From Peptacetobacter hominis (GTDB taxonomy: Bacteria; Bacillota; Clostridia; Peptostreptococcales; Peptostreptococcaceae), in contig NZ_SGJB01000002.1 in the NCBI RefSeq assembly GCF_006861675.1, forward strand, positions 109,207 through 173,206: a DNA stretch of 64,000 nt, written 5' to 3'. Every line of letters begins with the position of its first letter. Position 1 is the stretch's first letter. Positions 7,884 to 16,406 of the stretch are shown here, one piece after another. Made by a program: the position numbers and the translations under genes. The notes under the pieces were generated by a model. That model had not been told where the DNA came from. It saw nothing but the letters and a program-made list of their open reading frames with translations, and made no database searches.

Positions 7884-9191
7884 ATGAGAGATATAAGAAA
7901 AGAATTAGTTGAAATGCTTAAAAATGAAGTTAAACCAGCTGTTGGATGTACTGAGCCGGTTGCATTAGCACTTGCATGTGCAAAAGCTAAAGAACTTCTT
8001 GGAGAAGATGTAAAAGAAAACAGAATGTACGTAAGTCATAACATATATAAAAATGGTATGGGAGTTGGTATCCCAGGAAGTAAAATACTAGGACTTAAAG
8101 TTGCTGCATGTATGGGTATAGTAGGTGGTAAATCAGAAGATGGACTTAGTGTTCTTGAAGGTTTATCAGAAGAGCAGGTAAGAGAGTCTGAAAAATATCT
8201 TGAGGAAAATGCAATATCAGTTGAACCAGTTGAATCAACTGACAAAATATTCCTTGAAGTAAATCTTAAAGGTGAAAATCACGAAGTAACTGTAAAAGTT
8301 AGAGGAAGACATGACAACTTCACTTATCTTGAAAAAGACGGAGAAGTTATAATGGACAACGAACCGAAACAGACTTCAGAAAACGCAGCAGAAGAAAGAA
8401 AAGAAACTCTAATGGACAATGCTACAGTTGCTGAAATAGTTCACAATGTAGAAGGTATGGAGTTTGAAGATATAAAATTCCTTCTTGAAGGTATAAAAAT
8501 GAACAGAGCTATGGCAGAAGTTGGTCTTAAAGAAAAAACTGGTGTAGGTATGGGATATGGAATAAAAACAGCTGTTAAAGATGGTGAGCTTGGAGATGAC
8601 CTTGTAAACTACGCTATGATGCTTACTTCAGCTGCTTCAGATGCGAGAATGTCAGGTGTAAAAATGCCTGTTATGAGTTCAAATGGAAGTGGTAACCACG
8701 GACTTACAGCGATACTTCCAATAGCTGCATATGTTGAAAGATGCCCACAGGAAGATGATAAAACAGCAAGAGCACTTGCTATATCTCACCTTATAACTGC
8801 ATATATCAAAAACTTTACAGGAAGACTTTCTCCAATGTGTGGATGCGGTGTTGCAGCTGCAATAGGATGTACAGCAGGTCTTTCATGGTTAATGGGTGCT
8901 GAGCAGTCTCAGATAGAAGGAGCTATGGAAAATATGATAGCAGACCTTAGTGGAATGATATGCGACGGTGCAAAACCAGGATGTGCATGTAAACTAGCAA
9001 CAGCTTCATCAGCGGCAGTTCAGAATGCTCTTTTAGCTAAGAGAGGATGTATAGTTCCAGCATTAAACGGTATAGTTGGTAGAAGTGTTGACGAAAGTGT
9101 AAGAGCTTTAGGTTGTGTTGGAGATGCAGGAATGTCTGTAACAGATGAAGTAATACTTAATGTAATGAACGAAATGAATAAAGTTCAGTAA
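7884..9191 (+). CDS. cdsB: L-cysteine desulfidase (UPF0597/CyuA family)
   Basis: A 435-aa cytosolic enzyme of the iron-sulfur L-cysteine desulfidase / serine-dehydratase-alpha-like family. It converts cysteine to pyruvate, ammonia and sulfide. The signature VKPAVGCTEPVALALA near the N terminus carries the catalytic Cys22. CGCG near residue 319 and PGCACKLATASSAA near 365 supply the cluster cysteines known in the Methanocaldococcus enzyme. Full length for the family. GGAGGT lies six bases before the start. Expression should be sigma-54 dependent through the adjacent CdsR-like activator. Codon use is highly optimised compared with neighbours, suggesting strong expression when induced. The sulfide made could explain the need for sulfur-anion exporters upstream, although that link is speculative. 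Confidence 0.9.
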   Translation: MRDIRKELVEMLKNEVKPAVGCTEPVALALACAKAKELLGEDVKENRMYVSHNIYKNGMGVGIPGSKILGLKVAACMGIVGGKSEDGLSVLEGLSEEQVRESEKYLEENAISVEPVESTDKIFLEVNLKGENHEVTVKVRGRHDNFTYLEKDGEVIMDNEPKQTSENAAEERKETLMDNATVAEIVHNVEGMEFEDIKFLLEGIKMNRAMAEVGLKEKTGVGMGYGIKTAVKDGELGDDLVNYAMMLTSAASDARMSGVKMPVMSSNGSGNHGLTAILPIAAYVERCPQEDDKTARALAISHLITAYIKNFTGRLSPMCGCGVAAAIGCTAGLSWLMGAEQSQIEGAMENMIADLSGMICDGAKPGCACKLATASSAAVQNALLAKRGCIVPALNGIVGRSVDESVRALGCVGDAGMSVTDEVILNVMNEMNKVQ

Positions 9192-9220
9192 TAACTACTG
9201 AGCATATTCATTTATATAAA

Positions 9221-9264
9221 CGGTCCGGTGCTGAATGATATACTCGGCATCGGGCCGATTTTTA
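9221..9264 (+). terminator. Rho-independent terminator after cdsB
   Basis: CGGTCCGGTGC and GCATCGGGCCG arms, followed by ATTTTTATT. Confidence 0.85.
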
Positions 9265-9404
9265 TTACAGAATATATAGATAATCTGATAAATAATCATG
9301 TGAAAATAATATAGAGAATAATTGTGATATTTTTGATATATTATTGAAAAAATATATTTATTAATATAAAATATTCTTTATATATAATATACGGAGGAAT
9401 AAAA

Positions 9405-9944
9405 ATGGATATAACAACTAAAAAATGGGAAACGATGTTTACAGAGGAAGAAATAGCTTCAAGAATAAAAGAACTTGGGAAACAGATAGAAAAAGATTAC
9501 AAAGATAAAAATCTTATGGTAGTTGCGCTTCTTAGAGGTAGTTTTATATTCTGTGCGGATCTTGTAAGAAGTATAGATCTTCCACTTAGAGTTAATTTTA
9601 TGACTACATCAAGCTATGGAAATTCAGAGGAAAGCAGCGGTTCTGTAAAAGTTTCATCTGATGTAACAGTAGATATAGAGGGATATGACGTACTTGTTGT
9701 AGATGATATAACTGATACTGCAACAACAATGGACTTTGTACTTAAATATCTTAAAGGCAAAAATCCAAAGAGTATAAAGAGCTGTGTGCTTCTTGATAAA
9801 CCTTCAAGAAGAAAGGTTGAGCTTGAAGCTGATTATGTAGGTTTTGAAGTAGAGGATAAGTTTGTCGTTGGATACGGATTTGACTGTGGTGATTATTTCA
9901 GAAATGTACCATATATATTCAATGTAACAGACGAGGATAGATAA
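9405..9944 (+). CDS. hpt: Hypoxanthine phosphoribosyltransferase
   Basis: A 179-aa purine-salvage enzyme that joins hypoxanthine or guanine to PRPP. The PRPP-binding motif is VLVVDDITDTATTM, the purine-binding lysine region follows in SCVLLDKPSRRK, and the C-terminal YVGFEVEDKFVVGYGFD matches the HPRT signature. The early MVVALLRGSFIFCADL is the phosphate-loop region. The motif has DITDTATT where most HPRTs have DIIDTGLT, a mild variation. CGGAGG precedes the ATG. Monogenic, convergent with the dap genes and closed by a terminator. Confidence 0.9.
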   Translation: MDITTKKWETMFTEEEIASRIKELGKQIEKDYKDKNLMVVALLRGSFIFCADLVRSIDLPLRVNFMTTSSYGNSEESSGSVKVSSDVTVDIEGYDVLVVDDITDTATTMDFVLKYLKGKNPKSIKSCVLLDKPSRRKVELEADYVGFEVEDKFVVGYGFDCGDYFRNVPYIFNVTDEDR

Positions 9945-9952
9945 TAAAATAA

Positions 9953-9978
9953 CCCGCCTTTTAAGGCGGGATTTTTTT
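9953..9978 (+). terminator. Rho-independent terminator after hpt
   Basis: CCCGCCTT and AAGGCGGG arms with TT loop and a seven-T tail. It lies between the convergent hpt and dapB genes. Confidence 0.85.
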
Positions 9979-9981
9979 ATA

Positions 9982-10740
9982 TTAGAATTTAAGTATATCC
10001 TTCATTTCATATAGTCCAGCAGGGCTTTCGATAAGGAATTTTGCAGCCTGTATAGAGCCATCTGCAAATATTGCATTAGACTGAGAATGGTGAGCTATTG
10101 TAACAGTTTCGCTGTCACTGCAGAAAAGTACATCGTGGTCTGATATTATATTTCCTGCTCTTACAGAACTTACACCTATATCTCCAGGCTGTCTTTTACA
10201 GCTTCTTCCAGATCTTCCATATACTTCATGAGATTCAGGAAGAACTTCTTTGATTGCAGATATAAGCATTTTTGCAGTACCGCTTGGTGCATCTTCCTTT
10301 CTGTTGTGATGTTTTTCTATAATTTCTATATCAAATCCTTCAAGAAGTTTTGCGGCTTCTTTTACAAGCTCTATAACTACATTTACACCTACAGCAGTAT
10401 TGTGAGAAAGAAGTACCGGAACTTCCTTTGAAGTTTCTTCAATTGCTTTGTTCTGTTCTTCATCGAATCCTGTAGTGGCTATCACAACAGGAGTTTTTGT
10501 TCTTTTTACATATCTAAGCATTGCATCAAGATTTCCCGGATGAGAGAAGTCTATTACAGCATCAGCTTCTACATCACAGTCGTCAAAAGTATGGAAAAGT
10601 TTTACATCTCCATCACATGTACCTGTCTGAGCAGAACGTGCAACCCCAGCAACTAAAACAGTATCTGAAGTTTTTTCTATGCATTCTTTAAGCATTTTAC
10701 CCATTGCTCCATTATATCCACATACTATAAGTTTAAGCAT
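9982..10740 (-). CDS. dapB: 4-hydroxy-tetrahydrodipicolinate reductase, second copy
   Basis: A 252-aa NAD(P)H-dependent reductase of the diaminopimelate/lysine pathway. The nucleotide loop is VCGYNGAMGK, and the catalytic signature IIEKHHNRKEDAPSGTA holds the two histidines and lysine typical of DapB, so it is not visibly dead. ATG at 10740 is chosen: GGAGG lies seven bases upstream, while a TTG at 10755 overlaps that site. It is a clear paralogue of the dapB at 11729, but it is separated from dapH by a terminator and about 175 bases, so it may have its own promoter or depend on read-through. The region between contains no other gene. Confidence 0.9.
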   Translation of the reverse strand: MLKLIVCGYNGAMGKMLKECIEKTSDTVLVAGVARSAQTGTCDGDVKLFHTFDDCDVEADAVIDFSHPGNLDAMLRYVKRTKTPVVIATTGFDEEQNKAIEETSKEVPVLLSHNTAVGVNVVIELVKEAAKLLEGFDIEIIEKHHNRKEDAPSGTAKMLISAIKEVLPESHEVYGRSGRSCKRQPGDIGVSSVRAGNIISDHDVLFCSDSETVTIAHHSQSNAIFADGSIQAAKFLIESPAGLYEMKDILKF

Positions 10741-10844
10741 TTTAAATACCTCCAAAAAATTAGAATAATCGGAAAATATCTCCTAAATAATATTTTATCA
10801 TCATTGAATTAAAAAGGCTATAAAAAGAGTTAGTTGAGATAGAT

Positions 10845-10886
10845 AATAAAAATCCCGGCTGGGATATAAATATTCCATGCCGGGAT
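10845..10886 (-). terminator. Rho-independent terminator after dapH
   Basis: On the minus strand ATCCCGGC and GCCGGGAT arms enclose a loop and are followed by TTTTTATT. Confidence 0.8.
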
Positions 10887-10914
10887 AAATAATTCTATGC
10901 TATATTTTGTACGA

Positions 10915-11634
10915 TTAGTCAAGCTGTCTTAAATCGTCCATAAGTTTAGTTTTTTCTGCAGTTTTTTCATCCTTCATTTTTATAACTTTAGCTGGAGAAC
11001 CTGCAACAACAGCACCTGCTGGAACGTTCTGAGTAACAACAGCACCTGCTGCAACAACAGCACCTTCACCTATTCTTACTCCTTCAAGTATAACAGCATT
11101 TGCACCTATCATAACATTGTCTTCAACTATAACAGGATCTGCTGAAGGTGGCTCAAGAACACCTGCAACTACTGCACCTGCTCCAAGGTGTACGTTTTTA
11201 CCAAGAGTTCCTCTTGCTCCTATAACAGCGTTCATATCAACCATAGATCCTTCACCTACAACAGCACCTATGTTTATAACAGCACCCATCATAACAACAG
11301 CGTTTTTCTCTATAGTAACCATATCTCTTATTATAGAACCTGGCTCTATTCTTGCAGATTCATGAAGAGTATTTTTTAGAGGTATAGCAGAGTTTCTTCT
11401 GTCATATTCCATATGAACATCTTTAACTGCATCTCCAAGTCTGTCAAGTTCAGCCTGAACAGCGTCATAATCTCCTATTATTATAACTGAGCTTCCTGAA
11501 CCGAAAACTGTGTAGTCTTCAGAAGCTGAGAATTCAACTTCAGAAGTTGTATTTACATAAGCCTTTACAGGTGTTTTTTTAGTAACTTCTTTTATGTATC
11601 TTGCTATTTCATAAGCGTCATTTAAATTTACCAT
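10915..11634 (-). CDS. dapH: Tetrahydrodipicolinate N-acetyltransferase
   Basis: A 239-aa trimeric enzyme that acetylates tetrahydrodipicolinate with acetyl-CoA. The second half is a left-handed beta-helix of hexapeptide repeats, seen as [33 protein letters not shown] and similar turns, ending in AGSPAKVI. The N-terminal part has the DapH-type helical domain with [13 protein letters not shown]. Length matches DapH and not the longer succinyltransferase DapD. The presence of DapH commits the organism to the acetylated branch, which also needs a PatA-type aminotransferase and an N-acetyl-diaminopimelate deacetylase; neither is in this operon. AAGGAG precedes the start. Fourth gene of the riboswitch-led operon. 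Confidence 0.9.
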   Translation of the reverse strand: MVNLNDAYEIARYIKEVTKKTPVKAYVNTTSEVEFSASEDYTVFGSGSSVIIIGDYDAVQAELDRLGDAVKDVHMEYDRRNSAIPLKNTLHESARIEPGSIIRDMVTIEKNAVVMMGAVINIGAVVGEGSMVDMNAVIGARGTLGKNVHLGAGAVVAGVLEPPSADPVIVEDNVMIGANAVILEGVRIGEGAVVAAGAVVTQNVPAGAVVAGSPAKVIKMKDEKTAEKTKLMDDLRQLD

Positions 11635-11728
11635 GTATAAATCTCCTTATCTTTCATATCGAATATTAATTAATATTCCTGTTTTATACCCGAAAAATCT
11701 ACATTTAAAACAGAAATGCTATCTTAAA

Positions 11729-12481
11729 TTATCTGTTAAGCATATCGTCCATATTATAGAATCCAGGTTCTTTGTCTGCTATAAATTTAGCAGCTGCAAG
11801 AGCACCGTTTGCGAATATCTGTCTTGACTGTGCCTGATGACTTATAGTTATAGTCTCGCTGTCTCCTGCAAATAAAGCGTCGTGTTCGCCAACTATTGTA
11901 CCGCCTCTGACAGCACTTATACCGATATCTCCAGGCTGTCTTTTGCAGCTTCTTCCAGATCTTCCGTTTACAAAGTTTGACTCAGGAAGAACTTCTTTTA
12001 CTGCGTTTGCTATCATTATAGCAGTACCGCTTGGAGCGTCGACTTTTCTGTTGTGGTGTTTTTCGATTATTTCTATATCAAATCCATCAAGAAGTTTTGC
12101 AGCTTCTTTTACAAGTTTTACAAGTATATTTACACCAAGTGACATATTGTATGAAAAGAATACAGGTATCTCTTTTGATGCATCTTTTATAGTCTGTAGT
12201 TCTTCATCGTTAAATCCAGTAGTAGCAATTACTATAGGAGTTTTTGTTCTAAGCGCATATCCAAGTACGTTATCAAGATTTGCGTGATGAGAAAAGTCTA
12301 TTATTGCATCAGCCTTTTCATTGCAGTCAGCAAGGTTTTCATATATTTTTACATCCTGAGCACAGATGGCAGCCTCTCTTGCCTGAGTAAAGGCAAGTTC
12401 GCATGATTCGTCAGCTCTTACTGTGTCAGCTACGATTTTACCCATTTTACCGTCATATCCGGTAGACATTATTCTAAGCAT
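11729..12481 (-). CDS. dapB: 4-hydroxy-tetrahydrodipicolinate reductase, operon copy
   Basis: A 250-aa reductase. The N-terminal loop GYDGKMGK binds NAD(P)H, and IIEKHHNRKVDAPSGTA carries the conserved catalytic histidines and lysine. It shares most sequence with the copy at 9982 (for example GRSGRSCKRQPGDIGIS), so the two arose by duplication. This copy starts 18 bases after dapA and is clearly co-transcribed with it, so it is the primary dapB of the pathway. AGGAGG lies just upstream of the start. No key residue is missing in either copy. Confidence 0.92.
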   Translation of the reverse strand: MLRIMSTGYDGKMGKIVADTVRADESCELAFTQAREAAICAQDVKIYENLADCNEKADAIIDFSHHANLDNVLGYALRTKTPIVIATTGFNDEELQTIKDASKEIPVFFSYNMSLGVNILVKLVKEAAKLLDGFDIEIIEKHHNRKVDAPSGTAIMIANAVKEVLPESNFVNGRSGRSCKRQPGDIGISAVRGGTIVGEHDALFAGDSETITISHQAQSRQIFANGALAAAKFIADKEPGFYNMDDMLNR

Positions 12482-12499
12482 TATATATCCTCCTATAAA

Positions 12500-13387
12500 T
12501 TAAGCCTGTACTTTAAGTCCTGCTTTTATAAGTTCTGACTTAAGAACTTCAAGATTTGCAGGTGCCATTTCATCAAGAGGTAGTCTAAGATTTCCTACTT
12601 CAAATCCAAGAAGATTCATAGCTGTTTTTACTGGTATTGGGTTTACCTCTATAAATAATGCAGCTATAAGAGCATCAAGTTCAAGCTGTATTTTTCTTGA
12701 ACCTTCTACATCTCCTTCAAGGAATTTCATAACAAGGTCATGAGTTTCTCTTGGGCATACATTGGCAAGAACTGATATTACCCCATGTCCTCCAACTGAA
12801 AGAAGAGGAACTATAGAGTCGTCGTTTCCTGAATATATAGCGAAATCATCTGGAACAAGAGATGCTATTTCAGCAACCTGACCAAGATCTCCGCTTGCCT
12901 CTTTAACTGCAACTATATTTGGAACCTGTGCAAGTTCAGCTATAAGTGCAGGAGGTATATTCATATTTGTTCTTCCAGGTACGTTGTAAAGTATTATTGG
13001 AAGTTTTACACTTTCAGCTATCGTAAGGAAGTGTTTTTTAAGCCCTGACTTGTTGGCTTTGTTGTAGTAAGGAGTTATTATAAGAAGTCCATCAACACCT
13101 ATTTCTTCAGCTTTCTGGCTAAGCTCAACTGAATGCATAGTGTTGTTTGAACCTGTACCTGCTATAACAGGTATTCTTCCGTTAACTTTTTTTACTGTAT
13201 ATTCAAGTGTAGCTAATATTTCTGAATCAGACATTGTAGTTGCTTCACCTGTAGTACCGCAAGAAACTATTGCATCTGTACCATTTTCTATATGGTATTC
13301 GATAAGTTCTCCAAGTTTATCAAAATTCACTTTATTGTCTTCTGTAAATGGAGTTACAAGTGCAACTGCAGAACCTTTAAATAACAT
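12500..13387 (-). CDS. dapA: 4-hydroxy-tetrahydrodipicolinate synthase
   Basis: A 295-aa TIM-barrel aldolase condensing pyruvate with aspartate semialdehyde. The Schiff-base lysine is K162 in AVKEASGD; Tyr134 lies in LYNVPGRT, and the pyruvate-binding CGTTGE is at 43-48. Typical length. Start ATG 13387 has AAAGAGGT upstream. It is preceded by a 132-base gap after asd which contains a perfect hairpin (13413-13436) but no obvious terminator. Regulation is by the lysine riboswitch ahead of asd, with a possible extra promoter in the gap (minus-strand TATAAT near 13453). Confidence 0.93.
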   Translation of the reverse strand: MLFKGSAVALVTPFTEDNKVNFDKLGELIEYHIENGTDAIVSCGTTGEATTMSDSEILATLEYTVKKVNGRIPVIAGTGSNNTMHSVELSQKAEEIGVDGLLIITPYYNKANKSGLKKHFLTIAESVKLPIILYNVPGRTNMNIPPALIAELAQVPNIVAVKEASGDLGQVAEIASLVPDDFAIYSGNDDSIVPLLSVGGHGVISVLANVCPRETHDLVMKFLEGDVEGSRKIQLELDALIAALFIEVNPIPVKTAMNLLGFEVGNLRLPLDEMAPANLEVLKSELIKAGLKVQA

Positions 13388-13412
13388 AAAATCAACCTCT
13401 TTTCATATTTAT

Positions 13413-13436
13413 TTTCAAAGGTAAAAGCCTTTGAAA
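13413..13436 (-). other. Perfect 9-bp hairpin between asd and dapA
   Basis: TTTCAAAGG and CCTTTGAAA around a six-base loop, 26 bases before the dapA start. It has no U tract on the minus strand, so it is not a terminator. It may be a processing or translation-control element. Confidence 0.35.
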
Positions 13437-13519
13437 GGATTTACCCTGTATATATTATATCGTATATAAGGGTGTTTATGGTGAATGTTATAATTTAAAT
13501 TTATTGTATTAATGAGATA

Positions 13520-14524
13520 TTATACAAGTCCCATTTCCATAGCTTTTTCGGCTATCTGAACTGCATTTGTAGCAGCACCTTTTCTTATGTTGTCAGCAAC
13601 AACCCAAAGGTTTACACCATTTTCAACGCTGAAGTCTCTTCTTATTCTACCAACGAATACTTCATCGTTTCCTGCACATTCAACAGCTGTAGGATATACA
13701 TTGTTTGCAGGATCGTCCATTACTATAACACCTTCCTGTGCAGCCATAGCTTCTTTAAGTTCGTCAAGGTCAAACTCTTTTTCAAATTCAAGGTTTATAG
13801 ACTCACTGTGTCCGTTTTTAACAGGAACTCTTACTGTTGTAGCTGTTATTCTTATAGAATCGTCGCCGAATATTTTTCTTGTTTCGTTTACCATCTTCAT
13901 TTCCTCTTTTGTATATCCGTTTTCAAGGAATACATCTATATGAGGAAGGCAGTTGTATGAAATCTGATGAGGATAGAATCCTGTAGGATTTCCTTTTATA
14001 CCTTCTTCAAGGTCTTCAACTCCTTTTACACCAGAACCAGAAACAGCCTGATATGTAGAGTAAACTATTCTTTTTATTGTATATTTATCGTGTAATGGTT
14101 TAAGTGGAAGCATAGCCTGTATTGTAGAACAGTTAGGGTTTGCTATTATTCCTTTTTTGTGTTCTTTTATAGCTTCAGGGTTTACCTCTGGAACTACAAG
14201 CGGAACCTCAGGGTCCATTCTCCACTGGCTTGAGTTATCTACAACTAAAGCACCGTTTGCAGCTGCTATAGGAGCAAATTTGGCACTTGTTCCTCCTCCT
14301 GCTGAGAATAGAGCAATCTGTATATTTCTTCCTGTGAAAGAATCTTCTGTAAGCTCTTCAACTGTGTATTCTTTTCCGGCAAAAGTAACCTTTGAACCGG
14401 CAGATTTTTTAGAAGAGAAAAGATATAGATTTTCTATTGGGAAGTTTCTTTCTTCTAATACTTTAAGGAATGTTCTCCCAACCATCCCTGTAGCACCAAC
14501 TACTGCTAAATTTATTTTTTTCAT
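13520..14524 (-). CDS. asd: Aspartate-semialdehyde dehydrogenase
   Basis: A 334-aa NADP-dependent dehydrogenase making aspartate semialdehyde, the entry to lysine, threonine and methionine. The nucleotide loop VVGATGMVG is at 8-16 and the active-site cysteine is C132 in IANPNCST. A histidine in NGHSESI and the RIRRD segment complete the active site. CGAGGTGAT precedes the start. It is the first gene of the lysine-riboswitch operon asd-dapA-dapB-dapH. Confidence 0.95.
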   Translation of the reverse strand: MKKINLAVVGATGMVGRTFLKVLEERNFPIENLYLFSSKKSAGSKVTFAGKEYTVEELTEDSFTGRNIQIALFSAGGGTSAKFAPIAAANGALVVDNSSQWRMDPEVPLVVPEVNPEAIKEHKKGIIANPNCSTIQAMLPLKPLHDKYTIKRIVYSTYQAVSGSGVKGVEDLEEGIKGNPTGFYPHQISYNCLPHIDVFLENGYTKEEMKMVNETRKIFGDDSIRITATTVRVPVKNGHSESINLEFEKEFDLDELKEAMAAQEGVIVMDDPANNVYPTAVECAGNDEVFVGRIRRDFSVENGVNLWVVADNIRKGAATNAVQIAEKAMEMGLV

Positions 14525-14610
14525 TAAAAATCACCTCGTTAATATTATACAATATTTTTAATATTCTATCCCGAAATCATGTTATATAAGCATATTTATT
14601 TCAGCAAATA

Positions 14611-14642
14611 TAAAAGACGTACAAAGGAATACTCTGTACGTC
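14611..14642 (-). terminator. Riboswitch-controlled terminator upstream of asd
   Basis: On the minus strand GACGTACA... and ...TGTACGTC pair (arms of about ten bases) and are followed by TTTTA. This is the expression platform of the lysine riboswitch directly upstream of it. Confidence 0.8.
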
Positions 14643-14644
14643 CA

Positions 14645-14840
14645 GGAAACTTTCATGCCAAAGTAAACCTTGTAGCTCAACACTAAATGATAGTGACAGT
14701 ACAACGGATATTATCCGATGTCCCAGAGATGAGATATGCAGTCTCAGCTCTTCGGCCCGAACTCCTTTCATCAGCCCTCAAAGTCCGCCGACTAAAGCTG
14801 AATACTGATAATACGGGCGCCTCTACCCAGGTCATAGTAT
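14645..14840 (-). ncRNA. Lysine riboswitch (L-box)
   Basis: Read on the minus strand, the element shows the L-box landmarks in order: GGGTAGAGGCGC, GATGAAAGGAG, GGGCCGAAGAGCTGAG, and the late CTGTCACTAT, about 196 nt in total. It is followed at once by an intrinsic terminator and then by asd, the usual design in which lysine binding stops transcription of the aspartate-to-lysine genes. The boundaries are approximate because I folded it by eye. Confidence 0.9.
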
Positions 14841-14953
14841 ATTAAATTTGTTAACTAAAAGAATAATACATATTAAGAAAAAAATCAATATAAATATACA
14901 AATTTGTTTGATAATTTGGAAAAAAAAGAATAAAAGAAGTGATATTAAATAAA

Positions 14954-14982
14954 GTGATTTTAGAGATAAAATTAGGTATAAT
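14954..14982 (+). promoter_or_regulatory. Sigma-A promoter of the serine dehydratase gene
   Basis: GTGATT, 17-base spacer, consensus TATAAT. The start codon follows about 70 bases downstream. Confidence 0.5.
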
Positions 14983-15051
14983 AGTATTATAGGATTAAAT
15001 AGTGAAATATGTATTTTAAAAAACTTAGAACATATAGGAGGAAAATGTTTT

Positions 15052-16248
15052 ATGGATACTTTAAAAGAGCTTTACAAAATAGGAAACGGACCATCTAGTT
15101 CTCATACAATGGGACCTCAGAGAGCTGCAGAAAGATTTAAAAATGAAAATCCGGATGCAGATAGTTTCAGAGCAGTATTATACGGTTCTCTTGCTGCAAC
15201 TGGAGAGGGACATCTTACAGATTATATAATCAAAAAGACTATAGCTCCTAAAAACGTTGAAATAGTTTGGAGAGAAGATATAATAAAAGAATTCCATCCA
15301 AACGGTATGAAACTTGAAGCGCTTGATAAAGATGGAAATGTAACTGCTGAGTGGGAAGTATTTTCTGTTGGTGGAGGATCACTTGCTGAAGAAGGAAAGA
15401 GAAATACGTCAGCTGTGAAAGAAACATATCCTTTATCAACTATGGACGATATAGTAAAATGGTGCAAGGAAAATAACAAAACACTTGTAGATTTTGCTCT
15501 TGAAAACGAGGATTCAGATATAATGGATCATATAAACACAATAAGAGAAGCAATGAGAAATTCAATAGACGAGGGGCTTGCTACAGAAGAAGTAATACCA
15601 GGTAAACTTTTCCTTAAGAGAAGAGCAGGAAACTTCTTTAGAAAATATCAGGAAAACAAAGATTTTTCAACTTTAGTATATGCTTATGCACTAGCTGCAT
15701 CTGAGCAGAATGCATCAGGAAATATAATAGTAACTGCACCTACATGTGGTTCTGCAGGGGTTCTTCCTGGAATATTCTTTGCTATGAAGGACTACTACAA
15801 GCTTACTGATGAGCAGATAAATGAGGCTATAATAGTTGCAGGTATAATCGGAAATATAATAAAAACAAATGCATCTATATCTGGAGCTGAAGTTGGATGT
15901 CAGGGTGAAGTAGGAGCTGCATGTTCAATGGCAGCAGCTGCAGTTGCATATCTTCAGGGCGGAAATATAGATCATATAGAATATGCTGCTGAAATAGCAC
16001 TTGAGCATCATCTTGGAATGACATGTGACCCTGTATATGGATACGTTCAGATACCTTGTATAGAAAGAAATGCCATGGCAGCGCAGAGAGCATTTGATGC
16101 TGCTAAATACTCACTTCTTACAGATGGAGAACACAGTGTATCTCTTGATCAGGTTGTTGAAACAATGAAAGAAACTGGTCTTGATATGAATGAAAAATAC
16201 AGAGAAACTGCAAAGGGTGGACTTGCAAAACATTTCTTCTCTTGCTAA
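15052..16248 (+). CDS. L-serine dehydratase, single-chain iron-sulfur type
   Basis: A 398-aa cytosolic enzyme that deaminates serine to pyruvate. It carries both parts found as separate subunits in many Firmicutes. The beta-like N-terminal part starts with GPSSSHTMGPQRAA. The alpha part has TAPTCGSAGVLPG, GCQGEVGAACSMAAAA and MTCDPVYGYVQIPCIERN, with the conserved cysteines that hold the 4Fe-4S cluster. It is shorter than the usual one-chain SdaA (about 450 aa), so the beta part is compact. AGGAGG precedes the ATG. Monocistronic, with a sigma-A promoter and a terminator. Serine breakdown complements cysteine breakdown by cdsB, both feeding pyruvate. Confidence 0.85.
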   Translation: MDTLKELYKIGNGPSSSHTMGPQRAAERFKNENPDADSFRAVLYGSLAATGEGHLTDYIIKKTIAPKNVEIVWREDIIKEFHPNGMKLEALDKDGNVTAEWEVFSVGGGSLAEEGKRNTSAVKETYPLSTMDDIVKWCKENNKTLVDFALENEDSDIMDHINTIREAMRNSIDEGLATEEVIPGKLFLKRRAGNFFRKYQENKDFSTLVYAYALAASEQNASGNIIVTAPTCGSAGVLPGIFFAMKDYYKLTDEQINEAIIVAGIIGNIIKTNASISGAEVGCQGEVGAACSMAAAAVAYLQGGNIDHIEYAAEIALEHHLGMTCDPVYGYVQIPCIERNAMAAQRAFDAAKYSLLTDGEHSVSLDQVVETMKETGLDMNEKYRETAKGGLAKHFFSC

Positions 16249-16265
16249 AAGAATTAATATTTGAT

Positions 16266-16298
16266 AAAAAGGACTGCTTTTACAGCAGTCTTTTTTTA
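16266..16298 (+). terminator. Rho-independent terminator after serine dehydratase
   Basis: GGACTGCT and AGCAGTC arms followed by seven T. Confidence 0.85.
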
Positions 16299-16327
16299 TG
16301 AAATCATAGAATATATATTTACACAAG

Positions 16328-16356
16328 TTGCTTTATATTAAAAAGGGGTATAAAAT
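16328..16356 (+). promoter_or_regulatory. Sigma-A promoter of the 1030-aa membrane protein
   Basis: TTGCTT, 17-base spacer, TAAAAT, about 50 bases before the start codon. Confidence 0.5.
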
Positions 16357-16406
16357 TAGCTTAGAGCTGTTAATTTAAATAAAGCAGCCGTGATGGGAGA
16401 TAAGTT

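Noticed and set aside
7688..7912. Open frame of 74 codons between the cdsR terminator and cdsB
   Set aside because: It begins inside the terminator, runs through the sigma-54 promoter and overlaps the cdsB start in another frame, with no ribosome site.
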